DNA from: Dromaius novaehollandiae
Lineage: Eukaryota; Chordata; Aves; Casuariiformes; Dromaiidae
Assembly: GCF_036370855.1 (NCBI RefSeq)
Contig: NC_088132.1
Location: forward strand, 59,496,841-59,560,840
Reading direction: 5' to 3'
Length of the DNA: 64,000 nucleotides
In this document: piece after piece, positions 39,901 to 53,480 of the stretch
Numbering within the stretch: the stretch's first letter is position 1
How the letters are laid out: each line of letters starts with the position of its first letter
Program-made: the position numbers and the translations under genes
The notes under the pieces: model-generated
The model's database searches: none
The model's input: only the letters and a program-made list of their open reading frames with translations
Told to the model about the DNA's origin: nothing

Positions 39901-40123
39901 TGTACTCTTCAGATGCTATTTTGGTGCAATCTCTTGTCTCAGGACCTTGCTTTCCTCAGCCTGCAGGAACCATAGGCAAATCTCCTGCCCATTTTGTTTC
40001 CCCATTTTGGGTGTCTTTGTGACTGTAGTCTGTTGTCCCGCTGGAAAGGTGGAAGAAGAATAGCACATGCACTAAACTGCAATTTTGTTGTCATCTGCCT
40101 GTTACCAGAGCACATCTTCTGCT

Positions 40124-40134
40124 GATGAGTCATC
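40124..40134. promoter_or_regulatory. AP-1 palindrome
   Basis: GATGAGTCATC is a perfect 11-base palindrome containing the full AP-1 consensus ATGAGTCAT. Function is inferred only. Confidence 0.35.
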
Positions 40135-43100
40135 CGTGCTGTGGCCTTATCAGAGCACAGTCCCTGCCCTCTTGGTGTAAACAACACTTTTTTTGTATTT
40201 ACCAGCTTAATTGCTCACAGTCACGTCCTTGGTTATCAATACAGGCCATTCTTTTGACCCTTGCTCTATTGCTTTGTCTCATGCTTTCACACACATATTT
40301 CCATTAACATTGCATCTTAGAAATTGTAATATTTCTGTTGAAAATCTCTACACCTGTCAATAGGTATCAGGATAGCTTGGGGGCGGTGATTTTCAAAGGA
40401 TACCATACAGTGGGTTTTCTCACTAACTAAACTTAGACCCACAACACACACTAATGCCAATACCCCTTTTATTCTTTAAGAAGCCATACATTCCTGATAC
40501 TTGTGGAAGGTGCAAGGCCCGGAGGATTTTGGTCTATATCAAAAAACAATCAAAAATGAATTTAAATGAGCGTGCCGTTAGGAAGCCACACTTCGGGGTG
40601 GTTCAGTGTACATTCAGGACTGGCTCTCTGCTAAGGTTTCAGACAGGATACGAAGCAGTAATGGCTGCCTTTGAGATGAGACCTGCTTGGGCTGAGACCA
40701 ACAAAACTCGTTTTGCATACCTAAGCCAACAGTCCCTGGAAAGACAGGCACGCTGTGGTGTAAGCTGCCTCCAGCCCAGTGAGGGAATGCTGATCATTTT
40801 TTGGCAAACTGATACGCAGGAGTAGTACAGACAGTGGTAATACTTTCAATCTGTTCGCAGAGTTTTCTTCATTCTTTAGAAAGATTCCTCTTTTCTGTCT
40901 CTTGCCTTAGTCGTTTTGGAATTGTCACTGGGCCTGTCTTTATCTAAGAAACTGCTCCAGTTTCTGCCAATATATGTGTAAAAGCATGCTTCTTGAACGC
41001 TAAGTTCAAAAGATCTGATTTTTGCCAAATTTCTAAAGAGCATCATGATAAAGTCCTTATGAGGCATGCACTCCAAAAACCTTACATAATTGATACCTGC
41101 TTTCTTTTATTATGGATAAGGGTTATGGAAAAAGGATATCTGACACTAAGTACAGTGTAAGTAAATAAATTGCATGCAAAAAAAAAATTCTAGCAGTGTA
41201 GTTATTTTATGGTTTTGTATAGAAACATATTATCTTTATTAGCTGTAAAAACAAAATTAGAATCATCTGCAGGATTTTGCAGTAATTCATTTAATTTCCT
41301 GTTTTCTGTGTTATTTGACTTCTGTACTATGATGTTAAGAGGGGGAAAAAGCATCAACTGATTTTCTTTGAAGATGGTACAGGAAACTCAGGAAACTTAA
41401 ATTTCAAAGATTTGCCAGTTCATAAGAGGAATATATTTTACCAAGTCCGTGTACATTCCAAATAGTGAACTGACTTTCAATAGAAGTGTGGCGACCAGCA
41501 GCCTCCATCTGTTTTAAAAAAAGGAAGAAACAATGTTCTTTCCATATGTTGAGGGCCAGGGAAAAAAAAGATATGTAAGATGGTTGTGTAACAGTGTCAG
41601 AAAATAGGCACCTGCCACCTTTAAAGTATCAAAATAGTTGAGGTTTTTTCCCCCCCACTGCCTCCCAGTCCCTCCTCCACCCCAATGTAAAGGTCAGGTC
41701 TTCACTGCTGAGTTGTTCCCCATCACAGCATTGCAACTGTTCTCCTTCCCACACCCCAAATCTAGAGCCAGAAACCTCCCCTTCAGGGAAACACGAGTAT
41801 GTTGTTAGGGAGTCGTGAAGCCATCATGTAGGGTTCGCCCACCGAAACATAGGTAAGGGGTTTAGCTCTCAGCCTACAGATCTTCAGTAGATCTACCCCG
41901 TCCTTCTGCAGTCCTTGGGCCTGTAGAGCCCACAGTCTCGCTCCCGTGACTAGACTCCAACTCCTATGGCTTCTTCCGGCCTCTGGAGTGCCTCAGGAAG
42001 GAACATTCAGCACAAAAAGGGGCCCCATGCAAAAGCTAATCCCGGCAAGGGCTTTGTAGACATTCACACAGATTCCCCTTAAGGCTGGACATGGTAGAGA
42101 GCGACAGTGGTGTCCACAGTGCACATGGCTTTATTCCTGCGTGGCCTGCTCCCAGTGTGCCATAACACTCACAGTTTCGCGAACCACCCAGGTTGCAGGG
42201 TTAGCGGGCAAGGACCAGAGCGGTTTCATGGAAGCGACTCAGCTCCCCTCCAGCTGCTGAGCAAGTCCAGTGACCACCCGCCTAAGCAGCGTAGGTCTGT
42301 CAGGAGCTGAGATCAGAAATAAGACAATGATAATCACCCCTTGGGATGTCTAGGGAATGCCATAGCTGCCCTCTTCAACAAAACTCCTGACTCAAAACTC
42401 TGTCTCCTGTACAGGCTCCATCTTCGCTCCTGAGGGAGAAAAGCAGCCAAGGAAGAGGAATTCTCCTCAGAGAACAGCTTTTATTTAACCTCAAAGGCAA
42501 AAGCTTCAGAGAGTGAAGGATTAATGAGCTCATAACCAAACAAGCTACATGCTGCTACAGTCAGTAATACCTGATTTCAGGCACTGAAACGTTTTGATTC
42601 CTCTCTTATTTATAGGCCTCTTCCCTTGAGCTGCCTACCACTCCCCAAGGCCTCCAGGACCTTCCAGGACCAAGCCCTAAGTGTATTGCTGTAAAGTAGG
42701 CCTAGCAAATGCAGAAGAGCTATAATTGCAAGGAAGATGTTAGGCCAGGCTACAAAAAATACAAATGTCTCAGTATTGAAAACCCAAAGGAGATGCTGTA
42801 ACCATCCAGACTGAGCTCTCCTAAAACACATGCCAGAGAAATGTCCTGAATTAGTTCCTGCTTGTGGTCGAGCAGATCTGTTAGAAAGCACCCCTCTCAA
42901 TTTTACGGTTTCCAGGGAGGTGGAACCACCACAACATTGCAAAGACGTCCCAAGAATTAAATATTCTCTCTGTTAAGAATACAGTGCCATATTTCTAGTC
43001 ATATTTATCACACTTCAACATCTGGCCATTAAATGTGACTATACCATTCTCTGCCAGAATTATGAAACTTAACATCCTATTTCTGTGCCCATGCGAGTAT

Positions 43101-46100
43101 TCTTAGATGGTCATCAAGCAAATCTGAACCCCTCTTTTCTGCTAATCTACACAGATTGAGCTCCTCCAGTTCTTTACTAGAAGGCATTTTCTCTCTCTCA
43201 ATCATTCCCCAGCTCTGCTCTGTCATCCTCTAATTCACCACCGTCCTTCTTGAACTGCAGGCATCAGAAACAGGCTTGGCACTGCAGGAGTCGCACGGAT
43301 GTCAAAGAAAGGGATGTGGTGACTTCCCTGCTTCTGGATGCAGGCCTGTGTTCATATCCTGCTAGAGTCCTTGTGCTCTGTGTCACACAAGGAGCTCATG
43401 TTCAGCTAAAAACCTGCCACGACCCCGCATCCTTCTTGGAATTACAGGGATGGATTCCCTTAACCTGCAAACACACACTGTAGACTATGTTCTTCAATGG
43501 ATGATTTGCCGTTTGGCTGTACTAAAGTGTACTTTATTTGCTTACCCCACACAGTCAGCCTGTCTAGGTTCCACATGGTTATATCTTTATTTTGCACTCC
43601 TTTCCATTTGGGGGTATTTTTTACCATCTGTGCTGCTAACAGGCAATGTGATAGAATATAAAAAGAATATTAGTTATTCAGTCCAGGAACAGCAGGGAGG
43701 GTGACTACTCTTCAGCTCCTTCCTTTCTGTCTTTCTTTCTCTCTCTCCCATGATGTAAATGTAGCTGCTGCCATTTTGACTGAACATAAGGACTGTTACA
43801 AAAGAGGACAGTGCAGTCACGCAAACAGAGAAAAGAGTGCTTTGGTTTACAGTGAATCTGGACATAAGCATGTGGGATCTGCTCCAGAGTGTCCCTGCTA
43901 CTCTCACCTCCATGCAGTCTATGAGGGAGGCTCTGTATGAACACAGAGCTGGCTGCTCCGCCCAGCTGAAGAATTTGGGCTTGATTCTTTTGTGCTGCAG
44001 CAGCTGCATCTTGCATAGAAACACCTGAGCTAGTTTTAAGCTAGCTAGCAGGTTAGCCATGGCAGTTAACCACTGCAATGCTCGCCAGGCTCTTTAGCAA
44101 GTTCTAGGTTGCCATGACTGCTGTACTAACAATATCCTGGCTTGTCTCTGCAGCTAGCACATTCTCAATTGTATGTTATATATTCAAAGGCCGTTCCAGG
44201 TTGGTAATGTTTTATTCTGAAAGGTACTAAACACTTTGCAGAATTAGAGCTTGTATAATGTATATCAATTTCATTTCTCATTTGCCTTTTGACAACCAAA
44301 GGAATTAATTATTATCAGCCATGAGCATAAGAATTATGGAAAGCAGAACTAGTTATATGAACTTGCTTGTGCCTGTTCAGTTTCCAGAGAGTTAGGGGCT
44401 GTTATTCTTTCAAATGTCATCCTTGCTTTACTTCTTTCAAAAAGCTGCTATCCCTAACTGTTTAAAATGATCCTGTGGATGTGTTGTTCACCTAAGCTAA
44501 TTAAAGCTAGACTAACAGGCACGTTTTGCTCCTTTTTCTGTCAACAAGTGCTGGAGAGGCTGTATGCACAAAGATGTGTGATAGATTTGGGGGTTATATT
44601 GTGAGAACTATATTTGTGATAAAAGAGATAGAGCTGAACTGGTATTTATTACAAATCTGATTTTAAGAGTTGTTTTTATTATGATTTTTTAGAAATAACC
44701 TAATCATTTTAATTCCAGGGAGGGGGAAGAAGGAACACATTACATTCCCAGCTTTTAAATTTGTTTCAGTCTCATAAAATGGTAATATTGGATAGCTTAA
44801 TGTTACCATGTGTTTTATTGACTCTTTCAAGTAATCTTTGGCCAGCTTTTGGTATAGCTCTTATTTTTAAAATCTCTTGGGATTATGTCTGAAGAATGCT
44901 AGCTAGGCATTTACTGTTTCTCTTCCTTTAAAATTTCCAACAACTGCTTAACTAAATCCATGGCTTTGAAAACTCACTCTGTATTCTGTGTAATGGTCTA
45001 CTAAAAGAGCTAATAAAATGTCTCAGAGATCTAGTCTGGAAAGTGTTACTGTATGGACTATTCCCATTTTTTATTGCTATCACTACCATCATAACATATT
45101 AAAGGAAGACTGTATTAGAGTGAATGGAAATACATGTAAGACTTTTAACAGCCAAACTTGGAATGTTGCACAGCCCCATTTCTGTTAAGATTTAAGAAAA
45201 CTTTTTAACCACTGTTGTGTATAGGTATTGGTCCATCTATGATCCTCTAGCAATTGTTCTCTATTATTTGCCCTGCTGTCTGTAACCTCTTCTGAAAAGT
45301 GCTATTCTCTGCTTGGAGCACGGATCAGCAAAGGCTGTTCTCATAGTATACATTAAAATCATATTGGAATGAAATGTCTGCGTAACAAATTAGAGATATA
45401 GACAGATGGATAAGACAGGCAAATAAATGAATTGGATAGAGATCCAGTCCCAGCTGACATATGTTGAATCAATATTAAAATAACGGTGTTAAACCACATG
45501 GCTTTTACACTGTGTATATTGACAGTAGTTACGGGTGGAGAATGAAAGTGAGTTTTTTCCAAAGCAAGCTAATGGGGAAATTTTTTCAATGATAATCTCA
45601 AATAGCTAAGGACGTTGGCATCCCAAAGTGGACAACCTTTGCTATTTAAGAACATACAGCAGTGGTACAGGTTTGCCAGGTAATCCTGTAAATCCAAAGT
45701 GAACAGATAATGAGAGATGGATTAAGGGAGGCCAATGCAAAGAAAATCCCATTCCTCTTCCTAGCTCTGAGAGCAACTGTTGTGACTGGAGCAGGCCTTC
45801 CCTGCTCTCCCCTAGCTGGACTGCAAGGCGGGGGGTGTTTCGAAAGAGGTGTCCTGAGACAGGCTGGGCTGCTTGGCATCAGCAGTGGGAGGGTGAAGCA
45901 TTGCCACGTAAAGACTCTAGCTCCATTATAAGCTCCTGTCTATTTTGGGATTTGTTTCATTTAATCAGAAACTCCTGCTGTTACAACATTATTCATGGCA
46001 ATAATGCCTTAAGCATCTGCTAGGTTGGGGTCCTTGCGCACTAGGCTTTACACAAAGCTACAGTAAATTATAGTCCCTGGGATTTATGACTCTGATCCTC

Positions 46101-46675
46101 TCCCACTGCACTCAAGGGGAACTTTCCCTCTGGTGTCAGTAGGAACTGTATCATATCTTTCCATATCAACCCATGCGTGTCCTCTGTGGTACAGCTTACA
46201 AGTAATAATACATTGCCAGGGACTGATCTCAGTAAGGTAGGCAAAAACCTGCGATCAGAAATAACGGAATCAGTGGCTGTGCTAAGGTAAAATAACCAGC
46301 TAAAGGGCAGGAGAAGCAGTGGTAGGCATCCGAAGACGTGCAGGACTTTGCCAGAGCTTAAACCAGTACCAGGGCTTTTGCATTACTTAAGACTGTGTGA
46401 GATTTCCATCAGTAAAGACTCTGACCCTGATTTGTCTATCACGTTAAAAAAATAAAACCTCAAGAAGCCATATATTATAAGGACCAGCTTTCTGGATGTG
46501 TGCTGCACAAACAAAAATTTGTTACCCGTCATCTAAACAGCACAAATCCAACACTGGTCAAATTGTTTGCCCCTTTCCTCTTCCCCAGGAATGTAGACCA
46601 GATTTAAAAGCAGATACGTATTGCCAGTTGGGAACCGTACAAACATCTGGTGGTGATCAGGGGCCTCTGTGTCAG

Positions 46676-46700
46676 TTAATCCAGCTCTCAGCTGGATTAA
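46676..46700. repeat. Perfect 11-bp hairpin, 3-base loop
   Basis: TTAATCCAGCT, loop CTC, then AGCTGGATTAA. All 11 pairs match, and a G:T then A:T pair could extend the stem outward. It also contains two inverted TAATCC words, the bicoid/OTX-type homeodomain site. Confidence 0.6.
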
Positions 46701-48249
46701 TTCTAAGAAAAACAAATATCTTCCACAGCTACTGGACTGTTGAAACACCAAGGAGCTGTGTAGGAGTGAGGAAGGCTCTTATTAAATTGCCTCCTGTGCT
46801 ATCAGCTGGCTGCGTCCAACAAAAGGGACGGGCATCCTGAGTGCCCAGTCCCGGCTGAGTGAGGTGGTTGAAAGCGCGTTAGTCCAGACCTGAGCCATCA
46901 GCAGGTGCCATGTCAGAGGTACTTGGCCATGTGGGAATCATTCCCCCTGAGCACCATAGCATCAGTGTGGTCCTGCTACGCCCACTCTGGTGCAGAGCCA
47001 GGAAATATGTCTGGATCTGAGAAAAGCAGGGATTTTTAGGAAAAGCAAAAGGGAGATCGGCTCACTGTATGAAGGACAGTCAGCTTCTGCAGGAGGAGTG
47101 AGTTTTTAAGGCAAGATGGAGAGAAGGACGGTCTGTTTCAAAGAGCCAAGACTGGCGTGGATGAGCCTGAACACTGAGCTACAAGAGCTAGCTACCTTCA
47201 GCTGCCAGGTTTGAGTCTCTTCTCTAGATTACACCGCTTGGAGCAGAAGGATTGGTTGGACAGAAGAGGGTGGGATCACTACAGCCAGCAATTATCAATA
47301 TTAACTGCTATTTCAATAGTGCCTTAGTACTGTTAAAACAGGGGCTCATGACCAACTTCTCATTCTCTTTGTGAAATGCTGAGATGGTAGAGGATTCCCC
47401 TGACCTGCTTCTAATTTACTGTGGCACCAGTATAGGGATGGTCTGGAAAGGCCTTGGTTAGTTTACAAAGTCAGTTTTAGCCCTTGTAACACGATCTAGG
47501 AAGGAGCTCAGAGTTGCTGAGGGCAACACAAAGCATGCACCTGACCTCAAATGGGGAAAAAAAAAGGCAGATGAGTATTTTGAAGACATAGGAGAAAATG
47601 GGGATCTGACTTTGCCTGAGTGGCTTATCTGGGTCTTCATCTCTTCAGAAGCACTTCCAAGAGGAAATGCCAGCTGACAGGACATGAACTCCCTTGTTGA
47701 GGTATCTCAAGTATGTGGAAACTTATATCAGTATGACAATACTTGACAATAGACACTCTCTTGCTATTATTTTTGGCCAATTTCATACTGGTGAAACTCT
47801 TTAGCTACAGTATTGACAAATGAAATATAGCTCACAGAGCTAGTGAGGAATCCAGGTATAAAGGAGAGTAGCAAGTGGCCCAGCATAGCCAGCTTTAGTA
47901 GCCAGGTATGTCTTTGTCTTCTTACTATATTAATTTCCAAACTGTAGGTCATGGAGCAGCAGGTTAGCTCAAGAGGTGATTTTCCCTAAATGCTGAGGTA
48001 GATGGAAGTGATTGTCACATAGTGGTGTTGATTGAAGACGATCATTTTGTCTTATAAAATCTAAAATCTCATGTTTCTCACCATCTTTTCTGATTTAGCT
48101 TTCTATGAAGGGTTTTAACAACATGAGAAGTAATTAGAAGTAAATATGGAGATTTTCTCCATCTGCTCTTATTTTAAATCCACAGTTGGTCAAACCACGC
48201 ACACTGGATTTGCAGTAGGTTTTGCTCTCTGCTCTGACACCTAAAGTCC

Positions 48250-48540
48250 TAGGTAGAAGGTGTGCGTGAGGAGGCAATCGAATTGCTGTAGCGCTGATCC
48301 CCAAGCCCAGTGTTCCCTGCAGAGTGAGGAACAACGGGACAAATCCTGCCATTTCCAGAGCATGTTTCCAGGCAGTGGAGACAGCACGTCTGCTGCGAGA
48401 GGGGTTGGGAGATCCGGGGCAGGGAGGAGGGAACATGCCGGGCACCGGACGAGGCCTGCTGCAGGGCTCCACGGTCGCGGGCAGACACGGCAGGACACCG
48501 CCAGGTCTGCCCGCACCTTCCTTTGCTGGTGGGCGAGTTG
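48250..48540. other. CpG-rich patch
   Basis: CpG density rises sharply over AT-rich flanks and is highest at 48410-48520 (GCACCGGACGAGG, CCACGGTCGCGGGC, ACACCGCC). Overlapping open frames occur on both strands over the same bases, as expected from GC-rich sequence low in stop codons. No exon is recognised. Confidence 0.4.
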
Positions 48541-49348
48541 CTAGCTCCACAGTTTATGAACTCCCTGCAATGGTGTCCAAGGCAATCCTGACCTGACAGA
48601 AGAGTATTTTTCTTTCCTTAGTTCAGTGTCCCAGCAAGTTAACTAGACTGGGAAGATAGCGTAGTCCTAATGAATCTGGCCTATGTTTCTGTGAGACAGA
48701 AGACAAGGGCTTACAATGCAAAGGCATATACTTCAGATCACCTCATGAAAACATTATGGATGCCTTTTCAGTTAGTTTTATCTTTCCAAAATTTCTAAAA
48801 TTGCTGATGTTTGAGAAGTTTGATGTTCTTGCCTGCGGCAGAGACACAGCGGAATGGTTTTGTTTAGGAGGAAGCAAAGGGTGTTTTTGTCAGAAAATGC
48901 TGAGTGTTTGTACAACAATCAGCCCTGCTCAGATGGCACATCTGCTTTTTCAGAGGCTGGCAGAAGTGCTGTCGTAACAGCAGCATTTTGTCCCCAGAGA
49001 TGCTTAGAACAGAAAAGCCCCAGAGCTGGTCACTGTCCCCATCTGGAGGGGAAATGCAAGTCTGCTTGGCGTAACCAACTGGCTCCTCTCAGGGCCAGGG
49101 CTGTGTAGCTCAGCTAGCTGCAAAAAGCACAGGACTGGGCCCTGGGAGCATGAGAGCCTCCCAAGCCTCTCGGCCAAGCTTTCAGCAACGGTGTGGGGTA
49201 GTACAGAAGGGGCCAGGTAGACAAGGGGAAATTCAAAATGTTTGCTTTGCTCAGGACCACCTGGGGAGCCGGGAATTGTCAGAGTTCAGGTGTCATGGCA
49301 GTTGTTCTTTTTTCTTAATATGAGTGTAAGCAAAGCATTACTTCCATT

Positions 49349-49362
49349 AAAAAAAAAAAAAA
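49349..49362. repeat. A14 homopolymer
   Basis: Fourteen consecutive A after CTTCCATT. Confidence 0.85.
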
Positions 49363-52059
49363 CCTTCTATTTGCTTTGAATGAGCTCTGGTTTCCAAAAT
49401 ATTTCAGTAGGGATATGGTTTATTTGTCCCAGAGAAGTTGTCTTTCTACTTGATGATAAAGTCTTCCTCATTTCTTTTCTTAACCCTCTTCTTTCTTTTA
49501 TTTCTTTCTCTACAAGTTTATAGATCGAGGTACCTCTAAAACATACCAGCAGTCTTGTTTACCTGGCCTCAAGTGCGCTTGAGCCCAGGGTCCTGGGAGC
49601 ATGTGCTGAGAGTGGGAACTGTGGGCTGATGCTGTGGACCAGCAGTGCCTGTAGAAAAAGCATTACTAGGACCACTGACTAGTGTTAAATGATTATATGC
49701 CACTAGGTCACGTTTCTCTCTGTGATCAACGTCCAGAGCTTAACTGTCCCTCAGCTCCCCAGGGCATGTGGTATTTCCCGTGGCTCACAGCCACATGGAC
49801 AAGCTGATACGGGCTTCCCAGGGCCACAAATACTGGCTGTGTTTGCTGACCTGGGTATCACTTAGATGTCTCCACTGCCGGTGTAGGGAGACAATTAGAA
49901 CAGAGATGAGATGAAGCTGAGGAAAAAGCAACAGTATCCAGACCCATATTAGGAAGGATTTTAGCTGCGTGCTCACTGTGGCTCCACATGATTAGCAGAA
50001 GCATAGACAGGCTGGCCCAGAGAGAGGGAGTCTCTGTGTGGGAGTCTCTCTGTTGTCATGAAGCTAGTATGCAAACACTGCATGATCATACCTGCGTTCA
50101 GTGTTTCAGTGAGAGGAAAGCCTGGGTTTGTCTCAGCCTTTGCGATTTACAGGGAGTAACGTGACCACTGTTATGTCAAAGGATATCCGAGGCTGCCTGC
50201 TGGTCTGGCCTGTTGAGTCTCTGCGGGAGCACACAGTTGTAAATGGTTCTCAGACTGGTTCACTCTCACATGCCACATGCTCCAGAAAGGAAAAGCTCAA
50301 TGTTTGGTAAGCAGCAGCGCACGGCTGCCTGAGGAGCTCTGTGGCCGCTTTCGGACAGCTTGTCGTGTGTGAGCCCAGCTGTATCTGCCGCGTACAGACT
50401 TCCTCAGGTTGTGCTGCCCCCAAGGCAGCATCTCCATCCAAGCTCTCTCTCCAGAGTGGGACCTGTTAGATTTTTCAAACCATTTCATCTGGTCTGCATC
50501 TACATGAGATAGTAAGCCTCTATGTCAATATTAACCAATCCATCATTTGTCATCTCTTGCAAAAGAAGCAGGACAGTATTTGGATGGGACATCTCCAAGG
50601 ATGACTTGCATGCTACAGGTTGTGGTGGTACTGGCTGACTAAGCACAATCAGATGTGAAGGAGCATGATGGGAATGTGCTGCAAGTGATGCTGGCTTTGA
50701 CATGAGATGGGAAAGAGAAGTCCTCACTCTTTATTGCTGTTCCTATTTCAGAAGCATCCTTCTCTCTAGTAAAGATTTTGCATCAGGATGTTGACTTGGA
50801 TTTACTGGCTAGATTCCAAGCCAGGCAGTTACCATCTACCTCTGCAAATTTTCCATGCCATTTCAGATGGCTACAGAATGATTTTTCATTTCATGTTCAA
50901 ATCTGATTTAAATAGTTACTTCACACACTTGAACAATTCCTTTATTTCACACCCGGTGGTGGGTGAAAGGATATTTTGTAGCATATACTTGGATCCATCT
51001 CAGTGGAAGCTATTACCATCACTACTGAGATTGCAATGTGAATGAATACATGCCGAAGGGAACGAGCCAGCAAAACTGGAAAATACTTCATTTGTCAAAT
51101 ATAGTGCATGGCTTACAGTGTCCTACTCAATATACCAGCAGCTCCTGGCAGAAATCTATAACAGCTCCAAGATTTTATTAGTAGTAAATGTTTAGTTCTT
51201 GGAAAAATTACTTGGACTTACGCTAAGCATAAGAAATGAGGTATCTCTTCACTGCAAACCAACCAGTGAAACATACAGCTTAGTTTCTGCTACAGTGGCC
51301 AGGCCCTATTCTAGATGCCTGCATTTTCCTGACAGCCAGAGAGGAGGGACTCCTTCTCAACTACTTGAGTTCCCTCATTTCACCAAGTAAACTTTTTTCT
51401 TCTCTTATATTCCAGTTGTTGGAATTAATTCGCCACCCTCTGCTCAAAACTCTATTTATCCTTTTCCTCCCACTTTTCAGAACTGTCATGTTTATCAGCT
51501 CAGCAATGTGTAATCTAGATTCTTGAGATCTGATGTCATCTTGCTTGGCATATGTTACACCCTCAAATAAGCTGTTGTGCTGAATAATGTACCATATGTG
51601 TATTTCTAAGGTACCCCCGGCATTGTGAAGGCATAGCAGTGCTCTGATTCTGTGTTGCTTGAACCAGGATTTTGTCCTTGCCGTGTAGAGCTTCTGAATC
51701 TGGTGCTACCAGCTAAAATAAAATCCTCCGTTCACCCTCCTTTCTATGCAACATACTCCTCTGCCAATCAAGCACTGAAAATATGTTCTGGGAAAAGCCT
51801 ACTTTGATGATCTTTTGAAGATTCAGACTTCAAATCCTTTCAAGAAGTTGTGCTTGTATGCATCCGGTTGTTCTGTAGCACTTGAGGTGCTTCTTCGGGT
51901 GGAATTTTTTGCTTACACGTGGTTTTTGAGCATGTAGGATACGTTGGGAAGTGGAGTGGAAAGAATATGCTGCACTAAATTTCAGTCTTTCACTGAAAGA
52001 GATTCAGTGGAAAAGAATCAGAAAGAGATTAATCCTCAAAATGATCTTCATCAGATGGG

Positions 52060-52292
52060 ACACTGGGTTCAGATGGGATGTTAGGAGAAGCCTCCTCTCT
52101 TTGGAAAGCAGTGCAGTATTAAATCAGGTTACCAGAGAGGATGTGTGCCTCCTCCTTGGCAATGTTTGGGACTTGGCTGGATGCAGCCCTGCCTGACCTA
52201 GTCTGCTATCTGTGACAGTCCTGCTTCGAGTGAGAGGATGGATGAGAGATCTCCTGTGGTCCCTTCCATCCAACACTGTGGTGTTTCTGTGT
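52060..52292 (+). mobile_element. CR1 LINE 3'-end fragment, plus strand
   Basis: Words of the CR1 3' region appear in the correct order: GATGTTAGGAGAAGCCTCCT, GGTTACCAGAGAGGATGTGT, GGACTTGGCTGGATGCAGCC, CTGCCTGACCTAGTCTGC, and a terminal CCTGTGGTCCCTTCCATCCA. The copy is 5'-truncated and diverged, with no intact reading frame. Its upstream limit is uncertain, and 51950-52060 may also belong to it. Confidence 0.88.
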
Positions 52293-53209
52293 GCCAGAGG
52301 AGTCTGACTCCCCTTTGAAGGAGGCTATAGGCCATGGCCTCAAACCTTGGGGGAAAGAGGGAGGGAAGGAGAGCAGCAGAGAAGAGGCCAGAGCACAGAA
52401 GAGCCCAGAACTGGTAGGATGTACCATGGTGCCCCTGCTCCAGGCCATGCTGGGGTCCTGAGTTGCCTTGGAAAGGCACCACGAGGGATGATCTCTACCT
52501 GGAGACAATGCAGCTCTCTGCAGGACAGTGTCTGTCTCAGTGTGAGTCCTCCAAGAGAATTTCTTCGGTGCTAGAGGTGAAGAGTCCGTGCAGGCTCATC
52601 TCCACTCCTGGGGTCTTGCTCGCCCGTGCACCCAGCAGCTATCACAGTGCTGGGTTGGAGCACTGTCAGCAGTGTCCGGAGCAGGTCAGGCATGGAGGGC
52701 AACCCCAGCTACCACTGGCCAGCTACAGCTGAAGAGAAGGGACTGAGAGAGCTCTCCAGTCCCATTCTGCCACCCTGGCCCTGATGTGTGGTAAACTGCT
52801 GTGGAAAAGCTGATGCTTATGTGCCTGGGAAGGTGCATAGGCCACACTGCCCTGAGTGCCCCAGAGCAAGACTTTTGCCTCTAGGTGCAGGCATACCCCA
52901 TTTCTGTTGCGCCTGTGGCAGGACAGCACGCTCTGGAGCAGCACAAAGGTGAGCACACCAGGTGTTTACTGGCTGTGGGGCAGCAGCTGACAGCCTGTGG
53001 GGGTCAAAATGCCCTCAGAGAGACTGGTTCTGCCCCGTTCTGCAGTGCTTAGAAGTCCAAAAGACGTCCTCTGGATGTTTATCTACAGCCTACGCAAGCA
53101 GCCCACCTCCACGCCCCTCTGGTGTGCTGCACACTCCTCCTTTACAACCTACCGCTTTCCTGCTCTTTCCTTCCTACGGGTTTCCTGCTTCCCACACCGC
53201 CCTCCCTCC

Positions 53210-53480
53210 ATAACAGGCTGCCTCTCCTCCCAAGGACCCCTCCTTCCCCGCGACGCCCGTGTTACTGCTACAGATGCCAGGCTAATGTGTGCCCCCCCCC
53301 CCCCGCCCCGCCATCTCTCAGCAGCCAGCCTGCCCCACGCCTGCCTTGCCCCCGGCACGGCGCGCACCCCACCATCGTGGGCAGAGCCGGGTGCTGAGGC
53401 AGCGGAGGCGGCACTGCTCATGCCGAGCCAGACCCAGGCCGAGTGCAGGGCGTCCGCTCCACCTCTCAGAGAGCTGTGTG
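53210..53480. other. CpG-rich, C-rich patch
   Basis: The + strand is C-rich, with clustered CpGs (CCCCGCGACGCCCG, CCCGGCACGGCGCGCACC, GGCAGCGGAGGCGG). It includes C13 at 53292-53304. No exon is recognised. Confidence 0.4.

Larger units (their letters stand above)
36981..52059. other. Intergenic, nothing coding recognised
   Basis: About 15 kb without a supported exon. The stretch 44100-45350 is AT-rich and CpG-poor. The stretch 41640-42320 is unusually GC-rich with scattered CpGs and might be an old long terminal repeat or other element, but I could not identify ends. A CpG patch (48250-48540), an A14 run (49349-49362), an AP-1 palindrome (40124-40134) and a hairpin (46676-46700) also lie here. 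Confidence 0.5.
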
